In this document: in pieces, positions 1-6,402 of the stretch | Numbering within the stretch: position 1 is the first letter of the stretch | Layout: each line of letters starts with the position of its first letter | Assembly: GCA_003566475.1 (NCBI GenBank) | Contig: PXDE01000563.1 | Location: forward strand, 1 to 9,873 | From: PVC group bacterium | GTDB lineage: Bacteria; Verrucomicrobiota; Kiritimatiellia; SS1-B-03-39; PXDE01 | Length of the DNA: 9,873 bases | Direction: 5' to 3' | The notes under the pieces: model-generated | Databases searched by the model: none | The model's input: only the letters and a program-made list of their open reading frames with translations | Told to the model about the DNA's origin: nothing | Translations under genes and position numbers: made by a program

Positions 1-93
1 CCCGATCCGAAGACCTGGTGGCGCCAGGTGGCCACCGTCGTCTTCCTGCGCTGGCGGCGGCGCTACGGCCGGCCGTATCCGTACCGGCCCTGA
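1..93 (+). CDS. C-terminal fragment of an unidentified protein (cut by window edge)
   Basis: Frame 1 is open from the window edge to a TGA at 91-93 and gives a 30-residue tail that is strongly basic and aromatic, with WWRQ near the start, a hydrophobic stretch TVVFL, the cluster RWRRRYGR and the end PYPYRP. I do not recognise the family. The reading frame is supported only by the natural-looking composition and by the stop falling about 30 bases before the repeat block begins at 124. Frame 2 is also open through here to about 136, so the assignment is tentative. Confidence 0.4.
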   Translation, partial: PDPKTWWRQVATVVFLRWRRRYGRPYPYRP

Positions 94-123
94 GCCGGAA
101 CGATTCAGCCCCCAGTCCGTTCT

Positions 124-271
124 GAACCGCGAATGAACGCCAATGGACGCGAATTCCGGGGTGGCGGGGAGGCCGCAGGGCACTCACCATTCCGTTAGTG
201 CGTTCGGCCTGCGGCCAGGGTGTGGTTCCACCTTGTCCCCATTAGCGTTCATTCGCGTCTATTCGCGGTTC
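124..271. repeat. 148-bp imperfect inverted repeat with 10-bp periodic arms
   Basis: The left arm (124-154) starts gaaccgcgaatgaacgcc and the right arm (241-271) is its near-exact reverse complement; the two arms differ at about six of 31 positions. Each arm is itself made of about three copies of a 10-bp word close to acgcgaatgr. A second perfect inverted pair is nested inside: ggccgcagg at 171-179 and cctgcggcc at 208-216. No transposase or plausible coding frame lies inside. The structure suits a non-autonomous palindromic repeat, or a transcribed hairpin after the upstream gene. From memory, similar repeats are common between genes in PVC-type genomes, but I cannot verify this here. Confidence 0.7.
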
Positions 272-292
272 CGCTGCATGGTTCCGGCTTAG

Positions 293-479
293 CCCAGCCC
301 AACGGGCTGGGTGGGCCCGGCCAGAAACGCATCCGGCCTGTAGGGCCGGGTTAGGCCAGAGCGTCTTGCACGGATAGGCGCTTCCGGCAGGTCTAACGCG
401 GCCCTTCAGGCCGCATCGGTGGCCCACCTGCCCGCAGGGCGTTGCCCTGGGCTAAGGGAACCCGGCCCTTCAGGCCGCA
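293..479. repeat. Run of five short GC-rich palindromes with a 17-bp direct repeat
   Basis: Five perfect short stems follow each other: cccagccc/gggctggg with a 3-nt loop (293-311); ccggcc/ggccgg with a 5-nt loop (333-349); gcggcc/ggccgc with a 5-nt loop (398-414); cagggc/gccctg with loop gtt (435-449); and cggcc/ggccg (463-478). The 17-mer cggcccttcaggccgca occurs twice in direct orientation, at 399-415 and 463-479. The block lies just downstream of the minus-strand nucleotidyltransferase gene that ends at 512. It may help end that transcript, although no U-tract follows the stems. Apart from this block and the inverted repeat at 124-271, I see no gene between 94 and 511. Confidence 0.65.
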
Positions 480-511
480 GATCCGCACCCCAAGTCATCG
501 GGCCAGGGCTC

Positions 512-1267
512 CTACCCCGCATCCCGGTTCAGCTTCTCGTGACGCATGGCCTCCAGCTCCCGGATTCGGGGCCGCCAGTAGGCCTCATCGGCTTCGCGTT
601 CCCTGCGCTCCTCCTCCTGCAAGGCCGCCCGGCAGCCCGCCTCGTCCCCTCGGGCGGCCGCCTCCACCGCAGGACGACCGGCGCCGACGGCCTCGTCCGG
701 GAACCGGCGGACCAGTTCCGACAGAAGCTCGGGGGTGCGGGCTTCGGTCAGCCAGAACCGGATCTGCTCGGGCGATGGATGGTCCCGATTTTGGGCGACG
801 TGGGCCTCCACCAGCCGCGCGATCATCAGCCAGTCCTTGTCGCGCCGGGTCTTCTTGGCCTGGAGCAGATCGGGCAGGGACATGACGTCGTAAACCGCGC
901 CGTCCTCGGTCTCCAGCGTCGTCCGTCGCGCCCAGAGCTCCGGGAACGGGGCGACCCCACGCATGACGGCCATGACGTCGAGGCGCATTCCCTGGGCCTC
1001 CGGATGGTGGCACCGGAAGTGGACGGCATGGCCGCGCAGGAGGACGTCCCGACCAAGGTCCGGCACGGCGATGGTCCGGGCCTCGAGGTCGGCGAGGGCC
1101 GCGCGCAGGCGGTCCAGGTTCTCCGGCTCGGCCAGGAGCGCGATGTCGGTGTCGCGGCTAAACTCCGCTCCGCCGTACAACACGCAGGCCTGGCCGCCCA
1201 TGAGCAGGTGGCGGACTTGGAAGGAACGCAGCGTGGAAAGGACTTTGCGGATCGGGTTCGGGGTCAA
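512..1267 (-). CDS. Nucleotidyltransferase of the DNA polymerase beta-like superfamily (DUF6036/AbiEii-like)
   Basis: A 251-residue protein that probably transfers a nucleotide, or a nucleotide-derived group, to an unknown target. The signature is at the N-terminus: LLMGGQACVLYGG (21-33) gives the GG loop, SRDTD (37-41) gives the metal-binding D39-x-D41 pair, and MRLDVMAVM (94-102) supplies the third acidic residue D97. The segment LLQAKKTRRDKDW (134-146) matches the basic helix usual after the catalytic core in such proteins. The C-terminal 60 residues are highly charged (EEERREREADEA) and may form a coiled coil. The start is TTG at 1267: GGAGG lies 5 nt upstream, there is no ATG upstream in frame, and the next ATG would sit inside the catalytic motif. 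It is the last gene of the operon and overlaps the upstream small gene by 110 nt. An antitoxin-partnered (MNT-type) role is possible, but no HEPN protein is visible. Confidence 0.8.
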   Translation of the reverse strand: MTPNPIRKVLSTLRSFQVRHLLMGGQACVLYGGAEFSRDTDIALLAEPENLDRLRAALADLEARTIAVPDLGRDVLLRGHAVHFRCHHPEAQGMRLDVMAVMRGVAPFPELWARRTTLETEDGAVYDVMSLPDLLQAKKTRRDKDWLMIARLVEAHVAQNRDHPSPEQIRFWLTEARTPELLSELVRRFPDEAVGAGRPAVEAAARGDEAGCRAALQEEERREREADEAYWRPRIRELEAMRHEKLNRDAG

Positions 1268-1394
1268 GGGAGCCTCCGCATTCGAGATAGAACGCCCAGA
1301 GCCGTTCCGTGGCCGCCCAGCGCTGGGCCGGGGTCAGCCGGTACCAGTCCTGCCACTCGTCCCCCTCGATCGGATCGGGCGCGGATCGGGTCAT
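1158..1394 (-). CDS. Small protein of unknown function overlapping the nucleotidyltransferase gene
   Basis: A 78-residue protein from ATG at 1394 (MTRSAPDPIEGDEWQDW) to TAG at 1158-1160. The first 55 residues look like a genuine folded protein: WYRLTPAQRWAATERLWAFY (17-36) suggests an amphipathic helix rich in Trp, followed by GGSLDPEPDPQSPF (40-53). I recall similar short proteins beside nucleotidyltransferases, but I cannot name a family. The last 37 codons are read out of frame over the start of the nucleotidyltransferase gene, so the tail GRPGLRVVRRSGV is the alternate-frame reading of the enzyme's catalytic GGQACVLYGGAEF. An alternative in-frame ATG at 1433 would add 13 residues but has no better ribosome-binding site. 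The gene follows the DUF4914-like gene by 64 nt (25 nt for the longer start). Confidence 0.6.
   Translation of the reverse strand: MTRSAPDPIEGDEWQDWYRLTPAQRWAATERLWAFYLECGGSLDPEPDPQSPFHAAFLPSPPPAHGRPGLRVVRRSGV
1273..1277 (-). promoter_or_regulatory. Ribosome-binding site deciding the TTG start of the nucleotidyltransferase
   Basis: GGAGG on the minus strand, 5 nt before TTG at 1267. It lies inside the small upstream gene, at its conserved-looking CGGSLD segment. This implies that ribosomes load internally while the small gene is being translated. Confidence 0.65.
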
Positions 1395-1458
1395 GGCCCC
1401 AAGGTTCCCGAAACCCGGAGGAATGGCAAGCATCGCCGGGCCCGGACGCGCCTCCGGA

Positions 1459-3342
1459 CTAGGCCAGCAGGGATCCGAACGCCTCCGCGTCCGCGCCCTC
1501 CATGGCGGCCTCGATGATCTTCCGGCCCTGGGGGTCGAGATCCTTCTCCTCCAGATAGGGCGCCAGCTCCTTCCGGAAGAAGTCGGTTAGCATCGCGGCG
1601 CCCGCGTCGTAGGCTTCCGGGCCGACCTCGGGCTGCATGTCCACCTCGAGCAGAATATGGGGGATCTGGGTTCCCTCGACCTGCATCGAGTAGAGGGCAT
1701 GGCCCAGCAGCGGGCAGCGGGCGGGGGTGATCTGCTCGGGCTTGAACTTGGCCCCGCCGCGGCGGGCCAGGTACTCGCGGGAGATCCACTGAGGCATGAA
1801 CCCCACCTGCCAGGCTCCCACATGCTGATTGGGAATCAGCACGTAGCGGGTGCCCGGGGTCTCGCGGATCTGGTCGAGCAGCAAGTTGGCCTGGACCACC
1901 CGGCGCCCGGTGGCGAACGGCCAGTAGGAGCCCACCCCCTCGCTGGACATGCCGGCGGTGTCGGTGATGCTGGGATTGTCGTGGCCGCGGGGGGCGACCA
2001 GCCGCCAGAGCCAGGCTAGGGAAGGCGAAAGCAGGTGCATCAGTCCCAGGATGCCGTAGGTGGGCTTCTCTCGGGTGCAGGGCGGGCAGCGCACCCCGAA
2101 ACTCCTCACGTCCACCTCCACCGGCTCGTCGATGATGCCCGGCACGATGCTTCGGGGCAGGATCACCCGGGGGTTGGGGCAGGGCTTGCCCGGCTCGTCC
2201 TCGGTGTGCTCCCAGATGAGGCAGGTGGCGCCCGGCACCGCCTGGATGTTGAGAAAGATCACATCGCGGTCGGGAGCCACGCACAGCCGTTCCAGGTGGG
2301 GGTCGGTGCCGTACTGCCGGATATGATTCACCCGCAGGAACCACGCATCCTCGGCGTCGGTCACCACTAGCTTCTTGAGATCCTTCTGGATCTGGGGATG
2401 GCAGAAGGCCATGTCGTCGGTGACCGGCCGGAGCTGGCAGCCCTGGGTGAGGCTGAGCCGCCGCTTCTCGTCCGAGACCAGGTTGTGTCCCAGCAGGAGC
2501 CGTCCGTCCTCCTCGCGGTGCGGATACTCGAGCATCTCGCTCTTTCCGCCCCCGCTCGCCCCCTCGTGGGTGATGGTCACCTCGTTGTCGTACGGGGTGA
2601 TGACCCGCACCGTGGATCCGTGGATGGTGATCCAGCCCTCCTCCTCGCCGATGTTGAGGAGCACCCCGTACACACCCTTCTTGGCGCTGGGGCCGGGGTA
2701 CAGGTTCAGGGAGAAGATCTCGTGCAGATCGCCCTGGCGGTTGTGCACCACCACCTGGCGGCCCTTGCAGTGGGTGTGCCGGAACGGCGGGGCGAGGTAG
2801 ATGATGGACCGGGGTTCGAAGCCCTCGGGCACGTCGGCCCAGGGCACCATTCCCTGAAGATCGGCCAGCCCGCAGGCGAAGAAGGCGGCATTGCGCGGCG
2901 CGATGAGCAGTCCGCCGTACCCGTACTCGGCCTGGCCCACCATAAACGGCATCACCAGCAGCGGCTGGGTGCCCAGCCAGTTCAGGATCTCGGTCCGGAC
3001 CGGGGCGAACGGGCCGCCGAACCGGTCGGAGAAGCGCTCCTTGTCGGTGGGCTCCTCATCCGCGATCAGCATGCAGTCGGGATCCCGACGGCGCATATAG
3101 ACCTCGGCATAGTTGACGGCCACCCCGTTCTTGCAGGCGGCCACGGTGGCCTCCAGCAGCGGTCCCCGGCCCGGAATGTCGTAGGCCACGTCGAACGAGC
3201 CGCTTTCGCCCCCGCCCAGGGCCAGGGACTCCAATTCGGCGAAGTCAGCAGGGGCGAGAACCTCGGGCGAGGACCGAAGGAGCGCGTCCACCTCCTCGGG
3301 GAGCTGGATGCGGTCAATGATCTCCTGGCTGGTGACGGGCAT
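1459..3342 (-). CDS. DUF4914 family protein with a PEPCK-like P-loop
   Basis: A 627-residue protein, close to what I recall as the usual length of DUF4914; the family call is from sequence memory. The clearest motif is GASGGGKSEM (261-270), a Walker A loop of the kind seen in phosphoenolpyruvate carboxykinases. It is followed by TDDMAF (308-313), which may be the metal-binding DD, and by DRDVIFLNIQ (358-367), which resembles the NVIFLT strand of ATP-type PEPCK. Other marks are CPPC (419-422) and GSYWPFATGRR (471-481). No signal peptide or membrane segment is evident, so it is probably cytoplasmic. Likely biochemistry is nucleotide-dependent phosphoryl transfer; the substrate is unknown and it should not be called a PEPCK. 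The ATG at 3342 has GAGGAG 6 nt upstream. It heads the operon with the small protein and the nucleotidyltransferase. Confidence 0.75.
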   Translation of the reverse strand: MPVTSQEIIDRIQLPEEVDALLRSSPEVLAPADFAELESLALGGGESGSFDVAYDIPGRGPLLEATVAACKNGVAVNYAEVYMRRRDPDCMLIADEEPTDKERFSDRFGGPFAPVRTEILNWLGTQPLLVMPFMVGQAEYGYGGLLIAPRNAAFFACGLADLQGMVPWADVPEGFEPRSIIYLAPPFRHTHCKGRQVVVHNRQGDLHEIFSLNLYPGPSAKKGVYGVLLNIGEEEGWITIHGSTVRVITPYDNEVTITHEGASGGGKSEMLEYPHREEDGRLLLGHNLVSDEKRRLSLTQGCQLRPVTDDMAFCHPQIQKDLKKLVVTDAEDAWFLRVNHIRQYGTDPHLERLCVAPDRDVIFLNIQAVPGATCLIWEHTEDEPGKPCPNPRVILPRSIVPGIIDEPVEVDVRSFGVRCPPCTREKPTYGILGLMHLLSPSLAWLWRLVAPRGHDNPSITDTAGMSSEGVGSYWPFATGRRVVQANLLLDQIRETPGTRYVLIPNQHVGAWQVGFMPQWISREYLARRGGAKFKPEQITPARCPLLGHALYSMQVEGTQIPHILLEVDMQPEVGPEAYDAGAAMLTDFFRKELAPYLEEKDLDPQGRKIIEAAMEGADAEAFGSLLA

Positions 3343-3419
3343 GACACGCTCCTCGCCCGCACCATAGAAGGTCAGGGCGAATGGGGTTATGGGAAAGCAA
3401 TACGCGAAGACGAGGCGTG

Positions 3420-3448
3420 AGGGTAGCCGGATGGGGGGGAGGGGTCAA
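3420..3448 (-). promoter_or_regulatory. Candidate sigma-70-type promoter for the DUF4914 operon
   Basis: On the minus strand TTGACC (3443-3448) is followed after exactly 17 bp by TACCCT (3420-3425). The -35 box is good (five of six) and the -10 box is poor (three of six). Transcription would begin near 3413 and give a leader of about 70 nt before the ATG at 3342. The repeat array begins 32 bp upstream of the -35 box. This GC-rich context offers few alternatives, but the call rests on spacing alone. Confidence 0.3.
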
Positions 3449-3479
3449 GGAGGCTGCGCGGGCGCCGGCGCGGATGGAC

Positions 3480-3703
3480 ATAAACGACCACGATCGTAAT
3501 CACCTAAGACACCCGCAGTCAGGCGAGATAGATGGTCACGATCGTAGAAGGTTATAGCACCTTGCAGTGGGGGGGGGCGTGGCCTGTATCCCGTATTTGC
3601 AGGGGAAAACGGATGGCCTTGATATAAATGCCTACGATCGTGAGCAGATAAGACACGCCCGTCTTCGGAAATAGATGCCTACGATCGTGGACGACTAAAG
3701 CAC
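3480..3703. repeat. Array of four 33-bp repeats with palindromic core ACGATCGT
   Basis: Four units lie in the same orientation at 3480-3512, 3528-3560, 3624-3656 and 3671-3703. Each is a 10-bp left part (ATARA-Y-G...), the invariant palindrome ACGATCGT and a 15-bp right part ending TAA(GA or AG)CAC; 18 of 33 positions are identical in all four. Cores start at 3490, 3538, 3634 and 3681, a pitch of 47-48 bp with one slot (about 3576-3608) empty or degenerate. Units 1 and 3 share ATAAA and TAAGACAC; units 2 and 4 share ATAGATG and AGCAC. This suggests duplication of a two-unit module. Position fits a multi-site protein-binding array upstream of the DUF4914 operon promoter. A run of nine G (3569-3577) lies in the empty slot. 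The rest of 3343-3823 holds no credible gene. Confidence 0.8.
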
Positions 3704-3769
3704 GGATGGGGATGCGTAACGACCTGGGGCGTCGTCAGGCTCGTAGCCAGCAGCCGGAGGGGCGAACCC

Positions 3770-3810
3770 ACGCGGGTGGCGAGGCGCGGCGGGCACCTCC
3801 CCTCCCGCGT
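3770..3810 (-). other. Hairpin just downstream of the cysteine desulfurase gene
   Basis: A perfect 7-bp stem (acgcggg 3770-3776 with cccgcgt 3804-3810) encloses a second 4-bp pair (gagg 3781-3784 with cctc 3796-3799). It starts 14 nt after the stop of the minus-strand desulfurase, where a terminator would be expected. No T-run follows on the minus strand, so it is not a convincing intrinsic terminator and could act only with Rho or in mRNA stability. Confidence 0.3.
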
Positions 3811-3823
3811 CCCGGAGACGACA

Positions 3824-4975
3824 TCACCGCGCCGGAGGCAGCTCGCGCAGACGGATGATCCCGTCCTTCAATGCGGTTGCGAACCGGTCGAGATCCCCCT
3901 TGTCGGTATCCCGTCCCAGGCTCACCCGCAGAAACCCCCGCGCCTCCGCCCGCGACCATCCGAGCCCGGCCAGGGTGGCCGAGGGCTCGGCTGCTCCGGC
4001 CGCGCAGGCGCTGCCCGTCGATACGCAGAAGCCTTCGAGGTCCAGTCGGGCGGCCAGGGCGTCGGATTCCACCCCGCCCACCACCAGGCCCGAGGTGTTG
4101 GGAAGGCGGGCCGCGTTCGCATGGACCACCCGGACGTCGGCAATGGAACCGGTCGCCACCGCCTCGAAGGCGTCCCGCATCCTGCGGACCCGATCCCAGT
4201 CCGCCATCCGGGCCCGTGCCCGTTCGGCCGCCGCGGCCTGACCCGCCACCAGCGCCACCGGCACCGTGCCCGACCGCAGCCCTCCCTGCTGGCCGCCGCC
4301 CCGGATGAGGGGATCGAACCCGTCCGGGTCGGCCAGGGCCAGCACGCCGATCCCCTTCGGCCCCTCCATCTTGTGGGCGGAGACCAGGAGATAATGCGCG
4401 CCCAGGGCGGCCATGGACGCCGGAATGCGGCCCGCCGCCTGGGCCACATCGCACACGACGCGGGCGCCGACCTCCCGCGCCCGGGCGGCCACCTGGTCCA
4501 CGGGGAGCAGGAGCCCCGTCTCGTTGTTGGCCCGCATCACGCACACCAGGCCGACCGAGGCGTCGACGGTCGCCTCGATGGCCCCATCCTCCAGCCCGCC
4601 GTCGCGGTCCATGGGGAGGCGGCGCACGGTCCAGCCCTCGGCGGCGAGTTGGGCCAGCGGTTCGGTCACGCACGGGTGCTCGATCGGGGAGGCCACGGCT
4701 ACCCGACGCTCCCCCGCCCGGATCGCGGCGTCGCGGATGGCCGCGTTGGCCGCCTCGGTGCCGCCGCTGGTGAACACCACCCCGGCCGGCGGGACGCCGA
4801 GCAGCGCCGCCACCTGCTCCCGGGCTCGGGCCACCGCCCGGGCCGGCCCCCTCGCCGCCTGATAGGGCGAAGCGGGGTTGGCGAACTGGTCGGTGAGGAA
4901 GGGCGTCATCGCCTCCAGCACCTCGGGGGCCAGCGGCGTGGTCGCGTTGTGGTCCAGGTACACGGGGGCGGTCAT
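3824..4975 (-). CDS. Cysteine desulfurase (NifS/IscS-like, PLP-dependent)
   Basis: A 383-residue class V aminotransferase-fold enzyme that removes sulfur from L-cysteine as a protein persulfide, giving alanine and feeding Fe-S cluster or thio-cofactor assembly. It opens with VYLDHNATTP (5-14), typical of NifS. SGGTEAAN (70-77) is the PLP phosphate loop, IEHP (98-101) holds the ring-stacking His100, D176 and Q179 contact the cofactor, and SAHKMEGPKG (199-208) carries the Schiff-base Lys202. STGSACAAG (319-327) carries the catalytic persulfide Cys324 in a short loop, as in group I enzymes. Length is normal. ATG at 4975 is 7 nt after the stop of the SGNH hydrolase gene, so the two are probably one transcript and translation may be coupled; the ribosome-binding site is weak. 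No IscU, IscR or Suf partner is in the window, so the recipient is unknown. Confidence 0.93.
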   Translation of the reverse strand: MTAPVYLDHNATTPLAPEVLEAMTPFLTDQFANPASPYQAARGPARAVARAREQVAALLGVPPAGVVFTSGGTEAANAAIRDAAIRAGERRVAVASPIEHPCVTEPLAQLAAEGWTVRRLPMDRDGGLEDGAIEATVDASVGLVCVMRANNETGLLLPVDQVAARAREVGARVVCDVAQAAGRIPASMAALGAHYLLVSAHKMEGPKGIGVLALADPDGFDPLIRGGGQQGGLRSGTVPVALVAGQAAAAERARARMADWDRVRRMRDAFEAVATGSIADVRVVHANAARLPNTSGLVVGGVESDALAARLDLEGFCVSTGSACAAGAAEPSATLAGLGWSRAEARGFLRVSLGRDTDKGDLDRFATALKDGIIRLRELPPAR

Positions 4976-4982
4976 GAGCGCA

Positions 4983-6086
4983 TCATTCCCGGGGCGGGGT
5001 CTCGGACGGCAGCCGGGCGGGCGTCACCAGATCCTTGGCCAGGAAGGCTTCGATCAGGGTGTCGGCCATGATCCGGTGGGTGAGTTCGGACGGGTGCGGA
5101 TCCCCGGGGGCCACCGTGAACTCCGAGTCGTAATAGTCTGTAACCCCTCGTTCGGTCATGGCCTCGCGGATGGCGGACCATCCGTTGATGTAGGCGAACC
5201 CGTGTCGGCGTACCCGGGCCATCACCTCGGGGTGCGGCTCCTCGATCGAGAAGAAGATCACGCTGAATCCGTGCCGGACGGCCAGATCGGCCAGGTCGTC
5301 GAGGGCGGCCACGTTGGGCTCCTTCCCGGACAGGAACCGGTAGGCTTCGGGGATCGTCTCGTGATCCTCCCGGGTGGCGTACTCCAGGCGTCCCGCCGTC
5401 ATGCGGTACTGGGCCAGGAACCGTTGCCGCAGGTAGGTGACCAGAAAGGACCGGTCGAGCCGCAGGTAGTTTTCGCGAGTGCGGATGAACAGGGGAAGCT
5501 CGAAATCGTTTCCCACCCAGTGGATCAGGACCAGGTCGGGGTCAAAGGCCAGCCCGCGCTCCCGGAGGACAGCCACCTCCATGGCCGTGTTGTAGCCGGA
5601 GACGGCGGTGTTGACGTAATCGAGCCGTCGGTCCGGCAGCCGTTCCCGAAGCCCCTCCGCGAGCAGGTGCAGATAAAGGGTGTCATCCGCCGTGCCGTGG
5701 CCGAACATCAGGGAGTCCCCGATGCCCACGATGCGGAACGTGCTGTCCGGCTTCTCCAGGGGCACCTCGGGGCCCCGGAACCCATGCGAGTTGGTGGAGA
5801 GGGGTTTGCCGATATGGCGGGTGCGGAGGTTGGGCATCAGCTCGTACACGACAGCCGGGTGTCGGCTCATGCGGATGATCGCCCCCAGCGTATGGCCGTC
5901 CTCCCGGGGCGCCGCCTCGATCTCCTGCCGGTTCTGGAGGTTCTCCAGGGTTCCCCGGTCGTCCTGCCAGGCCTTCACCCGGAACAACGCCTCCGCTCCC
6001 AGCATGCCGATCGCCCCTGCGAACGCAACCAGGCATCCTCGGGCCATATTCCGGCGTTTCGGCGTCGATAGAACCAAATCCGACAT
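4983..6086 (-). CDS. Membrane-anchored SGNH/GDSL-family hydrolase
   Basis: A 367-residue protein from ATG at 6086. The basic KRRN followed by a hydrophobic stretch (about 16-33) looks like a signal anchor, so the catalytic domain is probably outside the cytoplasmic membrane. Family blocks are in order: GIGDSLMFG (121-129) with nucleophile Ser125, NTAVSGYNT (159-167) with Gly164, HWVGND (189-194) with Asn193, and GDPHPSELTH (328-337) with Asp329 and His331. The N-terminal region with YELMPN (81-86) and STNSHGFRG (97-105) is usual in SGNH proteins linked to surface polysaccharide or lipid deacylation. The substrate is not evident. The frame stays open upstream to 6209, but that part is built from the intergenic repeats and is rejected. 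An alternative ATG lies at 6047. No strong ribosome-binding site decides between the two. The desulfurase gene follows by 7 nt. Confidence 0.85.
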   Translation of the reverse strand: MSDLVLSTPKRRNMARGCLVAFAGAIGMLGAEALFRVKAWQDDRGTLENLQNRQEIEAAPREDGHTLGAIIRMSRHPAVVYELMPNLRTRHIGKPLSTNSHGFRGPEVPLEKPDSTFRIVGIGDSLMFGHGTADDTLYLHLLAEGLRERLPDRRLDYVNTAVSGYNTAMEVAVLRERGLAFDPDLVLIHWVGNDFELPLFIRTRENYLRLDRSFLVTYLRQRFLAQYRMTAGRLEYATREDHETIPEAYRFLSGKEPNVAALDDLADLAVRHGFSVIFFSIEEPHPEVMARVRRHGFAYINGWSAIREAMTERGVTDYYDSEFTVAPGDPHPSELTHRIMADTLIEAFLAKDLVTPARLPSETPPRE

Positions 6087-6098
6087 CCGGCCACTATA

Positions 6099-6368
6099 GG
6101 GACAGGCCCGCCCCCCGGCCACCGCAATCCCCGCGCTCACAAGGGACAGGTCTTCTGTCAGAGATAGGGACAGACCCTGCCGGCGGACATTATGTGTTGA
6201 TATGACCATTAAGCATCACGGATCCGCAGAGAAGGTCTGTCCCTTGGACTCCTTCGGGCTGCCGAAGTGACCTGTCCCTTGTGGGGGCGGGGAAAGCTTG
6301 CCGACCGGGGCGGGCACCGGGCTATGGTGAACAAAGACCTGTCCCTAGTGTGCAGGAAGGCCTGTCCC
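6099..6368. repeat. Cluster of REP-like GGGACAG(R)YC motifs in mirror polarity
   Basis: Seven copies of a 10-bp word lie in the divergent spacer. Three read gggacag(gc/gt/ac)c on the plus strand at 6099-6108, 6143-6152 and 6167-6176. Four read as its reverse complement at 6234-6243, 6269-6278, 6336-6345 and 6359-6368. Most copies extend to AAGG at one end and AAGG or CTT at the other. The pair 6141-6154 and 6232-6245 forms near-perfect 14-bp inverted ends around a 105-bp segment. All forward copies lie left and all reverse copies right of 6177-6233. An eighth copy (6466-6475) is inside ung. The words resemble REP/RAYT-associated palindromes, but no transposase gene is present. The rest of the spacer holds no gene. 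Confidence 0.7.
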
Positions 6369-6402
6369 TTCCGTGGGGACTGTGGATGGCAAGGCGCTGC
6401 TA

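Noticed and set aside
242..427. 61-residue minus-strand open frame in the repeat block
   Set aside because: It is entirely made of the inverted-repeat arm and GC palindromes; no ribosome-binding site or family resemblance.
512..1394. HEPN/MNT toxin-antitoxin pair
   Set aside because: The small protein has no R-x(4-6)-H motif, so it is not a HEPN partner.
419..1462. 347-residue plus-strand open frame
   Set aside because: Low-complexity antisense shadow of the nucleotidyltransferase and small gene.
1459..3342. Calling the large protein phosphoenolpyruvate carboxykinase
   Set aside because: Only the P-loop and a few nearby strands resemble PEPCK; the motif spacing and the rest of the sequence differ.
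3480..3703. CRISPR array
   Set aside because: Repeats are only about half conserved, spacers are 14-15 bp (too short) and one slot is degenerate; there are no cas genes.
6087..6209. Longer N-terminus of the SGNH hydrolase from 6209
   Set aside because: The extra 41 residues are encoded by the repeat cluster and precede a normal signal anchor; the start at 6086 is more natural.
6191..6220. Promoter in the AT-richer centre of the repeat cluster
   Set aside because: A TTGATA word is present but no partner -10 box at suitable distance on either strand.
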